The notes beneath the pieces are model-generated. The model was given only the letters and a program-made list of their open reading frames with translations, ran no database searches and was not told where the DNA came from. Of a stretch of 64,000 nucleotides of DNA, positions 1 to 7,783 are shown piece by piece; within the stretch, counting starts at the first letter, position 1; every line of letters starts with the position of its first letter. The position numbers and the translations under genes are program-made. Source of the stretch: CALLVY01 sp937899855 (GTDB lineage: Bacteria > Bacteroidota > Bacteroidia > Chitinophagales > Saprospiraceae); the NCBI GenBank assembly GCA_039820405.1, contig JBCBQC010000012.1, positions 1-64,000 on the forward strand, in the 5' to 3' direction.

Positions 1-24
1 CCAACGATTAGTTATACCAATATC

Positions 25-108
25 ATGATTGCTCACTATCCATCCGTCGCTTGTTGTTGCTGCTGTTGTTGCGCTCCCCCCGGAGTGGGCGACGACTATG
101 GTAGTTGA
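25..108 (+). CDS. Cysteine-rich leader peptide (7 consecutive Cys codons) of the cysteine operon
   Basis: A 27-codon reading frame runs ATG to TGA: MIAHYPSVA, then seven Cys, then APPGVGDDYGS. The Cys codons (52-72) read TGT TGT TGC TGC TGT TGT TGC. A strong intrinsic terminator (144-178) lies 35 bases after the stop, and a cysteine-synthase operon starts at 202. A short peptide rich in the end product, followed by a terminator and the biosynthetic genes, is the classic arrangement of ribosome-mediated attenuation, known for trp, his and leu. Cys-rich leader ORFs are also known upstream of cysteine genes in mycobacteria. Inferred role: when Cys-tRNA is scarce the ribosome stalls on the Cys run and the operon is read. 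The peptide itself probably has no other function. Translation is not proven and no clear ribosome binding site is visible, which is usual in Bacteroidota. Confidence 0.75.
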   Translation: MIAHYPSVACCCCCCCAPPGVGDDYGS

Positions 109-155
109 GGGTTTTCCAAAGAAAATTGAATTCTATCCATATTGAGCCTTACTCC
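82..155 (+). promoter_or_regulatory. Predicted antiterminator of the cysteine attenuator
   Basis: GGAGTGGG (82-89), inside the leader ORF just after the Cys codons, can form eight consecutive pairs with CTTACTCC (148-155), two of them G-U. This helix would use up part of the 5' arm of the terminator (144-152) and so exclude it. Bases 74-77 (CTCC) can instead pair with 82-85 (GGAG) as a local hairpin that hides the antiterminator strand. A ribosome stalled on the Cys codons (52-72) would open that local hairpin and leave 82-89 free. Pairing was worked out by hand, and the mechanism is inferred. Confidence 0.5.
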
Positions 156-178
156 TCCTGGTGTAAGGCTCTTTTTTT
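144..178 (+). terminator. Intrinsic terminator in the cysteine operon leader
   Basis: A nine-base-pair stem, GAGCCTTAC (144-152) with GTAAGGCTC (163-171), closes a ten-base loop and is followed by seven T (172-178). It sits between the Cys leader ORF and the cysM-like start at 202, so it would stop transcription before the operon unless disrupted. Confidence 0.85.
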
Positions 179-201
179 GTATCCATCTGATTGTATCCAT
201 T

Positions 202-1140
202 ATGACCACCAGCATCAAAACACCTCAGCTTTTTTCCGAGCCCCGCCTCGATCACGTCGCCCAGTTGATCGGTCGGACGCCCCTGTACGAGATTACCCGC
301 GCCTGGTCCAAGCCCGGGGTCCGCATTCTGGCCAAGTTGGAGTGGCAGCAGTTGGGCGGGAGCGTCAAGTCGCGGCCGGCCTTCCACATCCTCAAAGCCG
401 CCATCGAAACCGGTGCCCTGCGCCCCGGTCAGCGCCTCCTCGACGCCACCAGCGGAAATACCGGCATCGCCTACGCCAGCATCGGCGCGGCCCTGGGGAT
501 TCCGGTGAGCCTCTGCCTGCCCGAGAATGCCTCACCCGAGCGGATTCAAATCCTGCGTTCGCTGGGGGTGGAGCTGATCCTAACCTCCAAGTACGAGGGT
601 ACCGATGGCGCCCAGATGGTGGCCAAGGAGCGCTTTGCCGATGACCCCGGCCGCTACTTTTACGCCGATCAGTACGCCAACGAGGCCAACTGGCGCGCGC
701 ATTACGATACGACGGCCGTGGAGATCTGGGAGCAGACCGAGGGACAAATCAGTCATTTTGTGGCGGGGCTGGGGACCACGGGGACCTTTACTGGGGTGGG
801 GCGACGGCTCAAAGAGTACCGCACCGATATCCAACTGGTAGCCCTCCAACCCAACAACCCCCTCCACGGTCTCGAAGGTTGGAAACACCTTGAAACCGCC
901 ATCGTTCCCCCCATCTACGCCCCCGACCTGGCCGACCGCTACGCCGAGGCCGATACCGAAGCCGCCTACGCCACAATCAAGCACGTCGCCCAAACCGAGG
1001 GCCTGCTCCTCAGCCCCTCCGCAGCGGCCAACCTCAACGGCGCCGTAGACCTGGCTCGGGACCTGGACGAAGGGCTCATCGTAACCACCTTTGCCGACGA
1101 CTCGGCCAAGTACGCCGAAGTGTACCGCCACATTTTCTAA
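202..1140 (+). CDS. cysM: CysM-like PLP-dependent cysteine synthase
   Basis: 312 residues, PLP fold type II, cysteine synthase family. The PLP lysine is expected at Lys56 in GGSVKSRPA. The substrate loop TSGNTG follows near residue 87, and the phosphate-binding glycine loop GLGTTGTFTG lies near 190. The ATG at 202 was preferred to one at 142, because the latter lies inside the terminator hairpin and would add a non-conserved tail. The next three genes encode a JAMM protease, a ThiS-fold carrier and an E1-rhodanese. That suggests the M. tuberculosis-type route, in which CysM attaches O-phosphoserine-derived alanine to carrier thiocarboxylate rather than using free sulfide. This is inferred from context; a sulfide-using O-acetylserine enzyme is the alternative. 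Probably controlled by the leader attenuator. Confidence 0.85.
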   Translation: MTTSIKTPQLFSEPRLDHVAQLIGRTPLYEITRAWSKPGVRILAKLEWQQLGGSVKSRPAFHILKAAIETGALRPGQRLLDATSGNTGIAYASIGAALGIPVSLCLPENASPERIQILRSLGVELILTSKYEGTDGAQMVAKERFADDPGRYFYADQYANEANWRAHYDTTAVEIWEQTEGQISHFVAGLGTTGTFTGVGRRLKEYRTDIQLVALQPNNPLHGLEGWKHLETAIVPPIYAPDLADRYAEADTEAAYATIKHVAQTEGLLLSPSAAANLNGAVDLARDLDEGLIVTTFADDSAKYAEVYRHIF

Positions 1141-1160
1141 AGCGCCCAAATTACCAGATC

Positions 1161-1664
1161 ATGGACACTCAAATTCAAATTGAACCGACTCCCCTCGAAG
1201 TGATTTACGAACACGCCCGCGAGGCTTTCCCCGATGAATGCTGCGGTTTTTTGTACGGGGACGAAAAAAATGGACGGCGCATCTCGGTCGCCCAAAGGGT
1301 CGACAATGCCAAGGAAGGCGATCAACGCCGCCGCTTCGAGATTTCCCCCCTGGATTACCTCCGTGCGGAACGCTACGCCCTCGAACGGGGGCTGGACCTA
1401 CTGGGCATTTACCACTCCCACCCCCAGCACCCCGCGATCGCCTCCGCCCACGACCTGGAAAAGGCCCTCCCCTTTTTTTCCTACGTAATCGTATCGGTGA
1501 TGGATGGCGCCATCGACGCGATCCAATCCTGGAAGCTCCAGTCCCAAACCCGCGCGTTCGCCGAAGAAGAGGTCATCCTCCCAACCGATTATACGACCGC
1601 CACTCCTCCCACCAACGGAGGACCTCTGGAAAATAGCCCCGGAGGCCGGCCATCCCATATTTGA
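1161..1664 (+). CDS. mec: Mec-like JAMM/MPN+ metalloprotease of the sulfur-carrier pathway
   Basis: 167 residues. The JAMM zinc motif is complete: Glu26, then His85-Ser-His87-Pro, Ser95 and Asp98 (H-x-H-x7-S-x2-D). Prokaryotic JAMM proteases next to ThiS/MoaD-like carriers either cut cysteine off the carrier (Mec acting on CysO) or trim a C-terminal extension to expose Gly-Gly (QbsD acting on QbsE). Both jobs are plausible here, because the carrier encoded next ends in Gly-Gly-Ala-Ile. The gene lies 20 bases after cysM and 24 before the carrier gene, so it is almost certainly cotranscribed. About 25 residues after the conserved domain, rich in Thr, Pro and Gly, look disordered. Confidence 0.82.
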   Translation: MDTQIQIEPTPLEVIYEHAREAFPDECCGFLYGDEKNGRRISVAQRVDNAKEGDQRRRFEISPLDYLRAERYALERGLDLLGIYHSHPQHPAIASAHDLEKALPFFSYVIVSVMDGAIDAIQSWKLQSQTRAFAEEEVILPTDYTTATPPTNGGPLENSPGGRPSHI

Positions 1665-1688
1665 ATCATCCATTAAAGCAGAATTATC

Positions 1689-1967
1689 ATGGCAAAGATC
1701 ATCATTCCCACCCCCCTCCGTAAATTCACGGACAACCAGTCGACCTTCGAAACCTCGGGCCGTACCGTCCGGGAAGCAATTCAAGAATTGACCACCCAAC
1801 ACCAGGGCCTTAGTCAGCACCTGCTGGACGTCAACGACAACATCCGCTCCTTTATCCGCATCTACATCGGCGACGAGGACATCAACGCCCTACAAAAGGA
1901 CGCCACCGCGGTCGAAGCGGATACCGTCATCAGTATCGTTCCCGCCATCGCCGGGGGCGCGATTTAG
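1689..1967 (+). CDS. cysO: CysO/ThiS/MoaD-like sulfur carrier with C-terminal Gly-Gly-Ala-Ile
   Basis: 92 residues, beta-grasp sulfur carrier. By memory it resembles mycobacterial CysO, with an IPTPLR-type start, an RIYIGDEDI stretch in mid-protein and a final SIVPAIAGG. Such carriers are adenylated at the terminal Gly and converted to a thiocarboxylate that donates sulfur for cysteine. This one continues with Ala-Ile after the Gly-Gly. The last two residues would have to be removed first, most simply by the JAMM protease encoded immediately upstream, as QbsD does for QbsE. Third gene of the four-gene operon. Confidence 0.85.
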   Translation: MAKIIIPTPLRKFTDNQSTFETSGRTVREAIQELTTQHQGLSQHLLDVNDNIRSFIRIYIGDEDINALQKDATAVEADTVISIVPAIAGGAI

Positions 1968-2030
1968 GAGAGGGGCCCCCGTACCCTGTCCAAATAAGCT
2001 GTAAATTGCTAAACGTACAAATTTAACATC

Positions 2031-3167
2031 ATGAGTGATATTCAATTGAGTCCGTCGGAGATGGCCCGCTACGCCCGCCACATCGCCATCCCGGAGTTTA
2101 ACGTCGAAGGACAACGCAAGCTAAAAGGAGCCAAGGTGCTGGTCATCGGTTCGGGAGGCTTGGGCAGTCCCCTTTTGCTGTACCTGGCCGCCGCGGGCAT
2201 TGGCCGGCTGGGCATCGTCGACTTTGACGTGGTCGACGAGAGCAACCTCCAACGTCAGGTCCTCTTTACCGTCGATGACGTGGGCAAGCCCAAGGCCGAC
2301 ACCGCCGCCGAGCGCTTGCGCAAGCTCAATCCCCACATCGATATCCGGGTCCACAATACCCGCTTTACCTCCGAAAATGCCCTGGACTTGGTCGCGCAAT
2401 ACGACGTCGTGGCCGACGGGACGGATAATTTTCCCACCCGCTACCTCGTCAACGATGCCTGCGTACTAGCGGGCAAGACCAATGTCTACGCCTCCATCTT
2501 CCGTTTCGAAGGGCAGGTATCGGTCTTCAATTATCCCCTCGAAGACGGCAGCCGGGGCCCCAACTACCGCGATCTGTTTCCCGAGCCACCACCTCCGGGT
2601 CTGGTCCCCAACTGTGCCGAAGGTGGCGTTCTGGGCGTGCTGCCCGGAATCATCGGTAGCTTACAGGCTTCCGAAGTCATCAAGGTCATCACCGGGGTTG
2701 GTGATCCCCTCACCGGCCGGCTGTTCTTATTCGATGCGGCCAGTTTTACCACCCGCATCCTCAAGGTGGCCAAAAATCCTGCTACCCGGATTGAGGAGCT
2801 GATCGACTACGAACTGTTCTGTGGCATCCAGCCGGATGAAGAAATAGCCGTGCCGGAAATCCAGGTAAGCGAGTTGAAGACCTGGATTGATCGGGGGGCT
2901 GATTTTCAGCTTATCGATGTCCGGGAGGCTTACGAATACGACATTGCCAATCTGGGCGGAACCCTCATCCCCCTGGGGACGATTGCCGAGCGGGCCAAGC
3001 AGATTGATCGCAACAAAAAGGTGGTCATCCACTGTCGCAGCGGGAAGCGCAGCGCCGATGCCATCCGCGAATTGCAACACCTCTATCAGTTTGATAATTT
3101 GTACAACTTAAAGGGTGGGATCCTGGCTTGGTCGAAGGAAATCGATCAGTCCGTACCGACCTATTGA
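2031..3167 (+). CDS. moeZ: MoeZ-like E1 adenylyltransferase-rhodanese fusion
   Basis: 378 residues. Residues 1-250 are a ThiF/MoeB/HesA E1 domain with the ATP loop VIGSGGLGSP (about 36-45) and the conserved PNCAEGGVLG segment. Residues 285-378 are a rhodanese domain with the active loop HCRSGKRS (Cys334). The protein should adenylate the C-terminal glycine of the carrier and hand it rhodanese persulfide sulfur. Oddity: the zinc CxxC usual in MoeB/UBA4 (CYRC) reads NYRD here, and the second pair is reduced to a single Cys in ELFCGI, so the structural zinc is probably absent. It follows the carrier gene after 63 bases and is the last gene of the operon. Confidence 0.87.
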   Translation: MSDIQLSPSEMARYARHIAIPEFNVEGQRKLKGAKVLVIGSGGLGSPLLLYLAAAGIGRLGIVDFDVVDESNLQRQVLFTVDDVGKPKADTAAERLRKLNPHIDIRVHNTRFTSENALDLVAQYDVVADGTDNFPTRYLVNDACVLAGKTNVYASIFRFEGQVSVFNYPLEDGSRGPNYRDLFPEPPPPGLVPNCAEGGVLGVLPGIIGSLQASEVIKVITGVGDPLTGRLFLFDAASFTTRILKVAKNPATRIEELIDYELFCGIQPDEEIAVPEIQVSELKTWIDRGADFQLIDVREAYEYDIANLGGTLIPLGTIAERAKQIDRNKKVVIHCRSGKRSADAIRELQHLYQFDNLYNLKGGILAWSKEIDQSVPTY

Positions 3168-3285
3168 GGCGTTTCCAAAATTGCCCCTGGTCGGGGCGAC
3201 CGGTCTTTAAAACAAGAAAAGAAAACCGGAGCCCTCATAATGAGGCTCCATTCATGAGTTAGAACAATAAGTGGTTAATAGCGAG

Positions 3286-3309
3286 CGCCCTTCTTCGGAA
3301 GGGCGTTTT
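3286..3309 (+). terminator. Intrinsic terminator after the cysteine operon
   Basis: The stem CGCCCTTC (3286-3293) pairs with GAAGGGCG (3298-3305) around a TTCG tetraloop, followed by TTTT. It lies between the convergent moeZ-like gene and the tail-anchored protein gene. A second, imperfect hairpin (GGAGCC/GGCTCC, about 3226-3247) lies just upstream without a T tract. Confidence 0.75.
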
Positions 3310-3311
3310 GC

Positions 3312-3869
3312 TTAGGCGACCGCTTGGTGTTGGCCAAAAAGGAAAGCGCTGAGGATTACCGCGCAGAAGAGGAGTAGGATGAAAAGAAAGACGGGACCGC
3401 GTTCGTCGTACGCCGATCGCTTGCGAAAGTCATCCAGGCTTTCCACGTCGCCGGCGTTGGGGGGGTAGGTGATTTCCCGCTGCCGCAATTTGAGTTTGTG
3501 CTGTTTGACGACCTGTTGACCAAGCTCCACCTCTTTGTCAAAATAGGCTTGTAGTGTTGGAGGATCTCCCCAGCGCCAGGGGATCCAACTGGGGCGGGAG
3601 TGAGTGGCGCGTTTTTTATCTACGACGACGCGTTGGCGCAGACGTTTTAGCTTCTGGACTTCCTGGGGGGCGGTGCTTACGGAAGCGCTGGGGGAGGAGC
3701 TTGGGGATACCGCCGAACTCGTGGACGGGAGCGTGGGTAGGGCCCCCCAATTGGGAACCCGTCGCAGGTTGTTGTGAAAAGAACGACGCAGCGGTTCTTG
3801 GCGACCGCTACTTAGGTTGCTCCGGCCCGTACTGCGGTACGAGCGAAGGGAGCCGGTGTAGTGTTTCAT
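3312..3869 (-). CDS. Hypothetical protein with C-terminal membrane anchor
   Basis: 185 residues, no recognised family. The N-terminal 50 residues are rich in Arg and Ser. Residues about 50-70 are a Ser/Pro/Thr linker. A basic, probably helical middle carries the conserved-looking stretches YFDKEVELGQQ and KLKLRQREI. Residues about 162-180 form one hydrophobic helix, followed by FGQHQAVA at the C-terminus. This gives a tail-anchored layout with most of the protein in the cytoplasm. There is no N-terminal signal. It is convergent with the cysteine operon and stands alone. Function unknown. Confidence 0.6.
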   Translation of the reverse strand: MKHYTGSLRSYRSTGRSNLSSGRQEPLRRSFHNNLRRVPNWGALPTLPSTSSAVSPSSSPSASVSTAPQEVQKLKRLRQRVVVDKKRATHSRPSWIPWRWGDPPTLQAYFDKEVELGQQVVKQHKLKLRQREITYPPNAGDVESLDDFRKRSAYDERGPVFLFILLLFCAVILSAFLFGQHQAVA

Positions 3870-4222
3870 GAGCGCATCAGTTGCGACCTCAAGGGGGGCT
3901 ACCCGTGGGGGCGGTGATGAAATTCAATCACGCTCTCTTTGATTTTGCTATTGGCCAGCGAATTTTAACCCACCTTATTGGAGGGAAATGAGCTGCCGGC
4001 TGTATCAAGTTATAAAATTATTGGGGAATCTACCAAAATATTGTTGGGAAAGGGAAGCGAAAAAATAAAAATTTAGCGGGCGAAAATCTGAGCCACTCTG
4101 AGTGGTCGCACAATAATTGTGGTCCCGCCGTGGTTATGGGGAGGACAATAAATTCTTTCAAAAGTCCAAACCCTGCGCTATCACCACGGAGCTTTACGTG
4201 AATCGAACCGAATTTTCGTCGT
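3870..4222. other. Intergenic region without a recognised gene
   Basis: 353 bases between divergent genes, richer in A+T than the flanks. Two small dyads are visible: CCACT/AGTGG near 4093-4105, and CACAAT-a-ATTGTG near 4109-4121, which could be an operator. No good Bacteroidota promoter match was found. Short frames here (for example 26 codons from about 3988) have no support. Confidence 0.5.
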
Positions 4223-7147
4223 ATGAAAACCGTATGCTCCGTATTGCTCTGGCTTGGCATCAGCCAAGTGGGCTTGCTGGCTCAAAATGACGCCCTGCAA
4301 ACCCGGGTCCACCAACTCCTCGCCGAACTCCAAAAGCCAGCCCCGGCGGGTCCGGCCCTTCTCCCTCCCGAAAGCCAGCTCGCCAGCCTCCAACGTAGCG
4401 GGGAGCGGCTCCGCATCCAATTCTACCTGCCCCCAAGCTTCCTCGACCGGGAATACAACGAGGATACCCACGAGGAGCTCGTCGAATATTTTGCCGCCGG
4501 CCTCGCCGATTTTCCCTATCGCCAGCTCCAGCTCGAAGCCCAAAACCCAGCCGGCGAATTCCAGGCCCTCTCCCAATTTTTACCCCAATTCGAGTGGGAA
4601 CCCCAGGCCCTGGCCGACAACCAAGATCCCGCCCCCTACGACCGCGGGGCCTACCAGCTGAAAACCCCCAAGCTGCACAACTCCGCCCAGCCCACGGGCT
4701 TCCTCGACGACAAAACCGTCTGGCTCAGCGCCGGCCACGGCTGGAAATACGACCGCCGTCACCAAACTTTCAAAACCCAACGCCACAACACCCACGGCTT
4801 GGTCGAGGACTTCTCCAATGTCGAAACGGTCAATTATCACCTCCTGGATTACCTCCACCGAGCGGGCGCCCGGGTCTGGACCGTCCGCGAGCGCGACATG
4901 AACGAGCGGGAAATCATCGTCGATAACGATCAGGGTACCCCCCACTACCGCGAGACCGGGAATTGGTCGACCAGCAAGACCGCGGGCTACCGGCAACAAA
5001 CCTACCGCTACAGCATCTCCAAACGAAAGCAGCGCGCGAGTGCCGAGTTTTGCCCCACGATTCCCGAGGCGGGCTGGTACTGGGTATCGGTACACTACGT
5101 CAGCGGTGCCAATCGCAGTGTCGACACCCGCTACCGCATTGACCATGCGGGGGGAAGCTCAATGGTGAGCATCAACCAGGAGGTCCACGGGCAGACCTGG
5201 GTATATCTGGGCCAATTCTACTTCGAAGCGGGCCGAGCGGGCAAGGTCGTGCTCCTCAACGAATCGGCGGAAACGGGGCAGGCCATCATCGCCGATGCGG
5301 TGCGTTTTGGTGGGGGGATGGGCAGCATTGGCGATTGTCAGCACGGGCGGACGAGCGGCGAACCCCGCTTTGAAGAGGGGGCCCAGTACTACGCCAGCTA
5401 CCAGGGCTTCCCCCACTGCCTGGGCGACGTGAGCGTACGCCCCCAGTACGCCGAGTGGGAACTGGCCAAGGGGACCGCCACCGAGCGCCGCAACGCCATC
5501 TACCTGTCCTGGCACAGCAACGCCAGTTCTTACGGGGGCTCGGGCTCGGAGACCTACATCCACAGTCGACGTCCGGTAAAGGGCAGCCGCGCCTTGCGCA
5601 ATTTTATCCACCGCGAACTGATCGGCGACATCCAACGGGCTTGGGATGGCAACTGGCGGGATCGCGGCACCAAATCGGCGGATTTTGGGGAACTGCGCGG
5701 TTTGCAAACCATGCCCGGGGTCCTGTTGGAAGTAGCTTTTCACGATCATCCCCAGGATGCGGAGGCCCTTTCTTCCCCCGCCTTCCGCGATCTGGCCGCC
5801 CGCGCCGTATACAAAGGCATTGTGCGTTACTTTGCCGCCCGGGACGGCCAAAGTCCCGTCTTTCTGCCCGAACGCCCAACCCACCTCCGCGCCCTCAATC
5901 GCACCGATCAGCGCGTGGTACTACAGTGGCAAGCTCCTCCTGCGGGGGGCATCTACGGACACGCCGCCACGGCGTATCGGGTGTACTACGGCCGTCACCC
6001 CAAAGCCTTCGCCGAATCGGTGCGGACGCGGGAGCCCGCGTTCACCTTTGAGGACCTCCTGCCCAACACCACTTATTACTTTCGCATCGTCGCCCTCAAT
6101 GCGGGGGGAGCATCCGCTCCTTCCGCCGTGGTGGCCCTGCGCACCCCTTCGGGACAGCGCGATCAGCCCCGCTACCTGATCGTGGATGGCTATGACCGCT
6201 TAGACAAGGGGCTAGCTCTTCGGGTGCGGGAGCACCGCCCTCACTACGCTCCCTTGGGGCTGACCCGGCGCTTGCGTCTGGAACGGATGAATAGCTACGA
6301 CTACGTCGGTGCGCACGCGGCGGCCCTGGCCCAAAATGGGGTTTACTTCGACGGGGCCAGCAACGAGGTGCTAGCGGCGGGCCAACTCCGTTTGGCGCCC
6401 TACGACGGGGTCAATTGGTACTTGGGGCGGGAGTCGGTGCGGGACGAGGTGTTGAGTAGGGAGGAGCGGGCGGTGCTGCGGCGCTATCTGGATGCGGGGG
6501 GCAATCTGATCATCTCGGGGTCGGAGTTGGCTTACGCCCTTGATCACAAGGGGCAGGGTGCTTCCTTTTACCGAGACTACTTCAAATCCGCCTACCGGGG
6601 TGATGATGCGGGGCAGTCCTCGGTGGTGGGGCTGGGCGTTTTCAAGCAGCTGGAAGGCGAGCTGGGGGGCGACCAATACCGGGGCTACCCGCCGCGTTCG
6701 CCGGATTACCTCCGGGTGCTCCAAGGTGGGGCCCCGCTACTGCACTACGGCGATCGGAAGGTGGCGGCGGTGGGCTACCGCGGTACCTACGGAATCGTCA
6801 ATTTTGCCTTTCCACTCGAAACGATTGGCGATCCCCAGCTCCGGGCTGCCCTCCTCGGCCGTGCTCTGGATTACCTGTCGACCGATAGCACTACTCCAAC
6901 CCTGCTACTGGCCGGTCTGCCGGATGTATTCGGTACGGAGATTCAGCTCGATCTGCGTCGTGCCCCGGAGGGACGGGCCCATTTTGAGCTGCGCGATCCC
7001 GCGGGAGAGCGGGTTTTTTGGCGGGCCTGGAACCACGCTGGAGGGGCGAAGAAGGTCTTTTCGACGGCTGATTTGCCCCCGGCCTTGTACGAGTACCACT
7101 TCGAATTTATGGGATTGGAGCAGCGGGGTTTTGTTTTGAAGGAGTGA
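4223..7147 (+). CDS. Secreted N-acetylmuramoyl-L-alanine amidase with golvesin-type insert and FnIII domain
   Basis: 974 residues. A signal peptide (about 1-20) ends GLLAQ. An Amidase_3-type fold is split in two. The first half holds the zinc His in LSAGHGW (about 171) and Glu in VEDFSNVET. The second holds SWHSNAS (about 430) and the catalytic Glu in LLEVAFHDHP (about 502). Between them, at about 242-367, sits a golvesin/Xly-type beta-sandwich with GWYWVSVHYVSGAN and TWVYLGQFYFEAG. An FnIII domain covers about 553-642. The final 320 residues contain a region with GGNLIISGSELAYAL that resembles a glutamine-amidotransferase-like Rossmann fold. It should cleave peptidoglycan cross-links at the cell surface. 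No T9SS sorting domain was recognised at the end. It stands apart from its neighbours. Confidence 0.8.
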   Translation: MKTVCSVLLWLGISQVGLLAQNDALQTRVHQLLAELQKPAPAGPALLPPESQLASLQRSGERLRIQFYLPPSFLDREYNEDTHEELVEYFAAGLADFPYRQLQLEAQNPAGEFQALSQFLPQFEWEPQALADNQDPAPYDRGAYQLKTPKLHNSAQPTGFLDDKTVWLSAGHGWKYDRRHQTFKTQRHNTHGLVEDFSNVETVNYHLLDYLHRAGARVWTVRERDMNEREIIVDNDQGTPHYRETGNWSTSKTAGYRQQTYRYSISKRKQRASAEFCPTIPEAGWYWVSVHYVSGANRSVDTRYRIDHAGGSSMVSINQEVHGQTWVYLGQFYFEAGRAGKVVLLNESAETGQAIIADAVRFGGGMGSIGDCQHGRTSGEPRFEEGAQYYASYQGFPHCLGDVSVRPQYAEWELAKGTATERRNAIYLSWHSNASSYGGSGSETYIHSRRPVKGSRALRNFIHRELIGDIQRAWDGNWRDRGTKSADFGELRGLQTMPGVLLEVAFHDHPQDAEALSSPAFRDLAARAVYKGIVRYFAARDGQSPVFLPERPTHLRALNRTDQRVVLQWQAPPAGGIYGHAATAYRVYYGRHPKAFAESVRTREPAFTFEDLLPNTTYYFRIVALNAGGASAPSAVVALRTPSGQRDQPRYLIVDGYDRLDKGLALRVREHRPHYAPLGLTRRLRLERMNSYDYVGAHAAALAQNGVYFDGASNEVLAAGQLRLAPYDGVNWYLGRESVRDEVLSREERAVLRRYLDAGGNLIISGSELAYALDHKGQGASFYRDYFKSAYRGDDAGQSSVVGLGVFKQLEGELGGDQYRGYPPRSPDYLRVLQGGAPLLHYGDRKVAAVGYRGTYGIVNFAFPLETIGDPQLRAALLGRALDYLSTDSTTPTLLLAGLPDVFGTEIQLDLRRAPEGRAHFELRDPAGERVFWRAWNHAGGAKKVFSTADLPPALYEYHFEFMGLEQRGFVLKE

Positions 7148-7199
7148 TGAACATTAGCCCCAAATTCGCTGTTTCGCTGGTAAATCAAATCGTGGTAAA

Positions 7200-7760
7200 A
7201 TGACTAATCAGCAGGATCAAAAATTAGCAACGGCCACCCTCGGAACGGGTTGCTTTTGGTGTACGGAAGCCGTCTTTCAAAAGCTGGCCGGCGTACACAC
7301 CGTCGTATCGGGTTACAGTGGCGGCCACGTCGAGAACCCCACCTACGAAGAGGTCTGTGCCAAGACGACGGGGCACGCCGAAGTGGTCCAGATTACCTTT
7401 GATCCCACCCAAATCAGCTACGCCGAACTGCTCGATGTCTTTTGGCGTACCCACGATCCCACCACCCCCAACCGACAGGGCAATGACGTCGGGCCTCAGT
7501 ACCGTTCGGCGATTTTCTTCCACGATGCCGAACAGGAAGCCATCGCCCGTCGCTCCTTCGCCGAAACCGACGCCTCCGACCTCTGGCCCAATCCCCTGGT
7601 GACGGAGATCAGCTCCTTTGAGGTATTTTATCCGGCGGAGGACTACCACCAGAAGTACTTCGAACGGGTCGGTGGACGCAATCCCTACTGTACTTTCGTG
7701 GTCAAACCAAAGGTCGACAAGTTTAAAAAAGCCTTCAAGGACAAGCTGAAGACGGCCTAG
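7200..7760 (+). CDS. msrA: Peptide methionine sulfoxide reductase MsrA
   Basis: 186 residues, full-length MsrA. The active-site motif GCFWC puts the catalytic Cys at 18. Family signatures GYSGGHVENPTYEEVC, GHAEVVQ, FWRTHDPTTPNRQGNDVGPQYRSAIF and YHQKYF are all present. It reduces methionine-S-sulfoxide in proteins using thioredoxin. No signal peptide, so cytoplasmic. It lies 52 bases after the amidase gene and 23 before the membrane protein gene, so it may share transcripts with them, but there is no functional link. Confidence 0.96.
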   Translation: MTNQQDQKLATATLGTGCFWCTEAVFQKLAGVHTVVSGYSGGHVENPTYEEVCAKTTGHAEVVQITFDPTQISYAELLDVFWRTHDPTTPNRQGNDVGPQYRSAIFFHDAEQEAIARRSFAETDASDLWPNPLVTEISSFEVFYPAEDYHQKYFERVGGRNPYCTFVVKPKVDKFKKAFKDKLKTA

Positions 7761-7783
7761 TTTGACTATCTTGGGCTTTCTTT

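Noticed and set aside
52..72. TGT/TGC run as a simple trinucleotide repeat
   Set aside because: It is in frame within an ATG-to-TGA ORF, uses both Cys codons irregularly, and sits before a terminator and cysteine genes. The coding explanation is better than slippage.
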